The position numbers and the translations under genes were made by a program. A stretch of 64,000 nt of DNA from Providencia alcalifaciens (GTDB taxonomy: Bacteria > Pseudomonadota > Gammaproteobacteria > Enterobacterales > Enterobacteriaceae), in assembly GCF_020271745.1 (NCBI RefSeq), contig NZ_CP084296.1:3286001-3350000 (forward strand). Direction: 5' to 3'. Below the pieces are notes generated by a model, which was not told where the DNA came from, did no database searches, and saw nothing but the letters and a program-made list of their open reading frames with translations. Positions 60,288-64,000 of this stretch are shown here, piece after piece; the first letter of the stretch is position 1, and each line of letters opens with the position of its first letter.

Positions 60288-60295
60288 GATTTAGA

Positions 60296-62770
60296 ATGAA
60301 GCAGAGAGAGTTAAAAAATAAATATATAAACTTACTCTCAGTGACAGGTTTAGTCACAGTCTGCGCTCTGCCGTCTTTTTATGCCTGGAGTGAAGAAGAT
60401 ACCACGTATGAATTTAACAGTGGTTTCATTATAGGTAGCCAAGAAAACGTTGATTTAGAAAGATTTAATACGACAGGGATCAGCCCAGGAAAATATTCCG
60501 TTGATGTGTATACCAATGGAAGTTGGAAAGGGCGATACGACCTTGATTTTGTCGCGAAAGAAAATGGACAGTTAGGAACCTGCTATACCCCAGCGCTGTT
60601 ATCTGAGTTGGGTATTAATGTCGAAAAATTTGCACCGATGGCAAAACTCGATAGCAAAGAGTGCCTTTTTTTAACTCAGTGGAATAGTGACCCTGATGTT
60701 CGCGACACATTTCACTCATCAACATTACGAGTTGATATTTCTGTTCCTCAAATTTATGAGCAGAAATCATCTCGTGGCTATGTGTCTGAACAATTCTGGG
60801 AAACGGGGATCCCTGCGTTGAATCTAGGCTATATGAGTAACTATTATGATAGTCATTCAGATGGCAACAATAATGCGAGTGCTTATCTCGGATTAAATGC
60901 AGGATTAAGCTACGACGGCTGGCTATTAAAACATATTGGGAATTTAAGCTGGCAACATAACGATGGTACAAACTGGCACAGCAACCAAACGTATTTGCAA
61001 CGCCCAATCGCCTCGTGGAAATCAAAAGCCACTGCGGGGCAGTTTTATACCGACGGTGACATGTTCGATAGCATCAGTTTATTAGGGGCAAAAATTGCCA
61101 CTGACGATACGATGTATCCGGATAGCATGAGCACGTTTGTACCTGAAATTCGGGGTGTTGCACAAAGCAATGCCCTTGTTACCGTCAAACAAAATGATGT
61201 GGTTATTTATCAAACCTCCGTTTCTCCAGGGCCATTTAACCTCAATGATGTGTACCCATCCGGTTATGGTAATGACCTTGTCGTGACTATCAAAGAGGCA
61301 GATGGAAGTGAGTCTTCTTTTAGTGTGCCTTACACGTCGATGGCTCAGTTACTACGTCCCGGTTATACCCGCTATCAATTTTCAGGCGGTAAATCGGACG
61401 CTAAAGGTATCAGTAACCGACCATTTATTATGCAAGGTACTTTGCAGCACGGTTTAAATAACACCTTCACACTGTATGGTGGTGTCACGGCATTTGATGA
61501 TTATCAGGCTTATTTATTAGGTGCAGGTGTGAACACGGTTATTGGCGCAGTTGCTCTGGATGTTACTCAATCAAGAGCGGTATTCAAGCAAAGAACGGAT
61601 ATGGGGCAAAGTTACCGATTCACGTTCAACAAATTGTTCTCTGAAACCGATACTAACCTTATGTTGGCGGCATACCGTTACTCAACAGAAGATTATTACA
61701 GCCTTTCAAATGCGCTTTATGCCATTGATGCAGATAAAAAAGGAAGAGATAGTTCATTAGGTCGCGAAAAAAACGGTTTTAGTTACACAATTAACCAAAA
61801 CTTACCGTACGACTTAGGAAGTTTCTATTTCACTGGGCGTATTTCAAGCTATTGGAACCGCAGCGGCATCGAAAAACAGTATCAATTAAACTACAACAAT
61901 CAATTTGGCCGTTTCTCTTACGGCATTTCGTTTATGCGGGTTTATTCAGATAACGCACAGGGAAGCCAAGATGATCGCATAAGTTTAAATGTTAACTTCC
62001 CACTCTATTTTGGGGATAACCGTTACGCGACGATTTCATCGAATACGACCTTTAATAACGATAAGTTTGACGTTTCGCAGGCGGGTATAAATGGCTCCTT
62101 TGATGCAGATAATAACTGGACTTACGGACTAAATACCTCAGTAGAAAATGGAGGCAACAAAAACCTTTCCATCACTACGGGTTACCAAACGCCGGTCGTG
62201 AGTACCAATGCCAACTACAGTCAGGGTCAAGGTTATCGTCAATATGGTGTTTCCGCTAACGGGTCAATGCTTGTGCACGCAGGTGGTGTGACTTTGTCAC
62301 CAAATACCGCCTCGACCGTGGCATTAATTGAAGCCAAAGGTGCAGAAGGCGCAACGGTTATGGGCGCGCAGAATACCAAAATAGACAGTCAGGGTTATGC
62401 CGTAGCTCCATACGTTCGCCCTTATCGCATTAATAATGTAGAGCTTGATCCGAAAGGTAGCTCAGAAGATATCGTATTCATCAACACGACAGCACAAGTC
62501 GTACCTTATGAAGGCAGTGTGGTGAAAGTGACTTTTGGCACGAAAGTAGAAAAAAATGAAGTATATAACGTCGTGAGAGCAGGTAATAAACCGCTGCCTT
62601 TTGGTGCCAATGTCGTGAACGCAGGTGGCGATTATATTGGTATTGTAGGGCAAGGTGGTACGGTATTTATCACGAATAACGAATCTAAACTTGCAACCGT
62701 GAAATGGGACGGTGGTGAATGTTCATTCTCATTAACCGCTGGAAATAGTCAGGAGAGTCTATGTCAATAA
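60296..62770 (+). CDS. Outer-membrane fimbrial usher (operon 2)
   Basis: 824-residue FimD/PapC-type usher. The N-terminal domain starts YEFNSGFIIGSQENVDLERF; the plug motif is IRGVAQSNALVTVKQNDVVI with PGPFNLNDVYPSGYGNDLVV. The C-terminal Cys pair is GGECSFSL...ESLCQ. The coding sequence overlaps the tip-protein start by 10 bp, giving translational coupling. Confidence 0.96.
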   Translation: MKQRELKNKYINLLSVTGLVTVCALPSFYAWSEEDTTYEFNSGFIIGSQENVDLERFNTTGISPGKYSVDVYTNGSWKGRYDLDFVAKENGQLGTCYTPALLSELGINVEKFAPMAKLDSKECLFLTQWNSDPDVRDTFHSSTLRVDISVPQIYEQKSSRGYVSEQFWETGIPALNLGYMSNYYDSHSDGNNNASAYLGLNAGLSYDGWLLKHIGNLSWQHNDGTNWHSNQTYLQRPIASWKSKATAGQFYTDGDMFDSISLLGAKIATDDTMYPDSMSTFVPEIRGVAQSNALVTVKQNDVVIYQTSVSPGPFNLNDVYPSGYGNDLVVTIKEADGSESSFSVPYTSMAQLLRPGYTRYQFSGGKSDAKGISNRPFIMQGTLQHGLNNTFTLYGGVTAFDDYQAYLLGAGVNTVIGAVALDVTQSRAVFKQRTDMGQSYRFTFNKLFSETDTNLMLAAYRYSTEDYYSLSNALYAIDADKKGRDSSLGREKNGFSYTINQNLPYDLGSFYFTGRISSYWNRSGIEKQYQLNYNNQFGRFSYGISFMRVYSDNAQGSQDDRISLNVNFPLYFGDNRYATISSNTTFNNDKFDVSQAGINGSFDADNNWTYGLNTSVENGGNKNLSITTGYQTPVVSTNANYSQGQGYRQYGVSANGSMLVHAGGVTLSPNTASTVALIEAKGAEGATVMGAQNTKIDSQGYAVAPYVRPYRINNVELDPKGSSEDIVFINTTAQVVPYEGSVVKVTFGTKVEKNEVYNVVRAGNKPLPFGANVVNAGGDYIGIVGQGGTVFITNNESKLATVKWDGGECSFSLTAGNSQESLCQ

Positions 62771-63771
62771 TCAAAAAATGGCGCTGGCTAATTGGGGCGA
62801 GTGTACTTTTTACAACACAATACGCCGCCGCATACTTTACAGGTTGGGATTATTGTGACAGAAGCAGTCAGCCCACTTATAAACTGAATATGGATATGGG
62901 ACGAGTGGTTGTGAATGCAAACGTGCCAGTTGGTGGGGTTATCGCCAGTAAAACGTGGCCGTTGGATACCAGTAACCGTATTTATTTAACTTGTTACGGG
63001 CGCAATGTGATTAATGCGGATATTGTGATGCCGGGACTGCACGAAATTGAGAATAAAGTGTATCAATCCAGTGTTCCGGGTATTGGGATGAAATTTGAAC
63101 GCGCAGGCCAAGTAAGTATGGTTTACCCCCATGAACATGTGGTCAATGGGGGGTGGGGAACAGACTACTATTTAGCAGGTTCTACATTCACGTTAAAGTT
63201 GATTAAAACAGCGGAGATCACCGGCTCTGGCACTATCGCAAAAGGGGAATATACCCAATATGGTTATAAAGGAAGCTCAAGACCCATTTTAACCACGTCG
63301 TTAAATGCCAATGCGATCACCATTGTTTCCCCTTCATGCATTATTGAAAGTGGTAAACAACAGAATGTGTATCTCGATACGATTAAGCGTTCCGATTTGA
63401 CCACTCGGGATCATACGGCGGGACCGAAAAACTTTGATATTGTTTTGCGATGCAGTGGCGGAACAACGATGTCGGGGAATGCGGATATTAAGATGGACTT
63501 CAGTGCCAATAGTTCCGTCAGCGCGGTTGAAGGCGTATTAAAAAATGATGCGACGGGTTCTAGTGCTGCAAAAGGAGTTGGAATCCAAGTTATCGAAAGA
63601 GGTAGTTATGCGCCAGTCAACTTTGGTAAGCCTTTTCCTGTTGGGAAATTAACAAATTCTCAAGAAAGAGTATTTACCTTGCAGTTTATCGCGCGTTATT
63701 TCCAGTTTGCTGATTCAATTTCGGCAGGCGAAGTGAGATCTCACATGGTTTTCAATGTAACTTACGATTAA
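62761..63771 (+). CDS. Fimbrial tip adhesin-like protein (operon 2)
   Basis: 336 residues with a signal peptide ending near YAAAY. The N-terminal domain (~25-185) contains two Cys (WDYCDRSS and YLTCYGRN) and aromatic-rich strands. The C-terminal pilin domain starts near ITIVSPSCIIESGK, has LRCSGG and ends MVFNVTYD. This is the layout of two-domain tip adhesins. The similar four-gene order in operon 1 suggests parallel fimbriae of one broad class. Confidence 0.88.
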   Translation: MSIIKKWRWLIGASVLFTTQYAAAYFTGWDYCDRSSQPTYKLNMDMGRVVVNANVPVGGVIASKTWPLDTSNRIYLTCYGRNVINADIVMPGLHEIENKVYQSSVPGIGMKFERAGQVSMVYPHEHVVNGGWGTDYYLAGSTFTLKLIKTAEITGSGTIAKGEYTQYGYKGSSRPILTTSLNANAITIVSPSCIIESGKQQNVYLDTIKRSDLTTRDHTAGPKNFDIVLRCSGGTTMSGNADIKMDFSANSSVSAVEGVLKNDATGSSAAKGVGIQVIERGSYAPVNFGKPFPVGKLTNSQERVFTLQFIARYFQFADSISAGEVRSHMVFNVTYD

Positions 63772-63794
63772 AAAGTATATTAAATTTCTATAGG

Positions 63795-63833
63795 AAATCG
63801 CATATTTTTAATAAAAGATGTGCGATTTTTTGT
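63795..63833 (+). terminator. Fimbrial operon 2 terminator
   Basis: AAATCGCA/TGCGATTT stem (63795-63802 with 63821-63828) and 18-nt loop, then TTTGTTTTT. Confidence 0.75.
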
Positions 63834-63916
63834 TTTTAAATTAATACTGGCAGTAGTGTGAGGTTAGATTTTTATTATATATATAATATGCAACTTTAAT
63901 TTTTAGGAAGAAATAA

Positions 63917-63983
63917 AAATACCCATAAAGCTAAATTTAATCGATGAAGATTAATAGCTACATTAGCTTTATGGGTATTTTTT
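63917..63983. repeat. 18-bp perfect inverted repeat with T tail
   Basis: AAATACCCATAAAGCTAA (63917-63934) is exactly complementary to 63963-63980, with a 28-bp spacer and TTT after it. It may be a strong terminator for a gene just outside the window or the end of a small element. Confidence 0.75.
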
Positions 63984-64000
63984 GATAATCAAAAAAAGAT

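Noticed and set aside
60615-61025. 136-codon ORF antisense to the operon 2 usher
   Set aside because: Shadow frame with no independent support.

Overview
The window looks like a chromosomal segment of a low-GC member of the Morganellaceae, most like Providencia. The reasons are an AT-rich sequence, housekeeping proteins that align closely with E. coli from memory (MurJ, ZnuABC, RuvABC, LpxM, Zwf, FadD, Rnd, MinCDE), and two chaperone-usher fimbrial operons of the kind common in Proteus and Providencia. The genus is inferred; no rRNA or marker search was possible. I saw no tRNA, rRNA, insertion sequence, integrase, phage gene or CRISPR array.

Layout. 0-9.9 kb: the 3' end of rimJ, then murJ, glnK-amtB (minus strand, perfect sigma-54 promoter), argS, yecM, cutC, a small exported protein behind a hairpin-rich spacer, and cmoB/cmoA. 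10-19 kb: yecN, a NUDIX hydrolase and a DUF4377-like lipoprotein, then aspS-nudB-yebC-ruvC-ruvAB (LexA box before ruvA) and znuBC facing znuA across a Zur palindrome. 20-33 kb: mepM and lpxM, then an AT-rich insertion with a LysR regulator and a four-gene fimbrial operon, then pykA, hexR and zwf. 33-46 kb: pdxK, the spermidine exporter mdtJI with a long structured leader, a HAF-repeat autotransporter, yoaB, yoaA, tsaB with a tandem repeat, yeaY, fadD and rnd.

46.5-52.6 kb holds the most notable accessory locus. It encodes a hemophilin-like beta-barrel hemophore, a Slam outer-membrane translocator, a large TonB-dependent receptor and a dedicated TonB. It resembles the Slam-dependent hemophore systems described in Acinetobacter (HphA/HsmA/HphR) and Xenorhabdus. 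A strong hairpin terminator separates the hemophore gene from the export and uptake genes, which suggests unequal expression. 52.7-57.3 kb: minE-minD-minC, ycgL, a lytic transglycosylase, ycgM and ycgN. 57.3-58.9 kb is a gene-free AT-rich region with several perfect hairpins and a 16-bp palindrome. 58.9-63.8 kb is a second four-gene fimbrial operon.

Together the accessory genes point to surface interaction (two fimbriae, one autotransporter) and host iron or heme acquisition, set into a conserved enterobacterial backbone. Several short tandem repeats and repeated hairpins (7.4-7.6, 10.0, 28.5 and 41.6 kb) are not explained by ordinary gene annotation.
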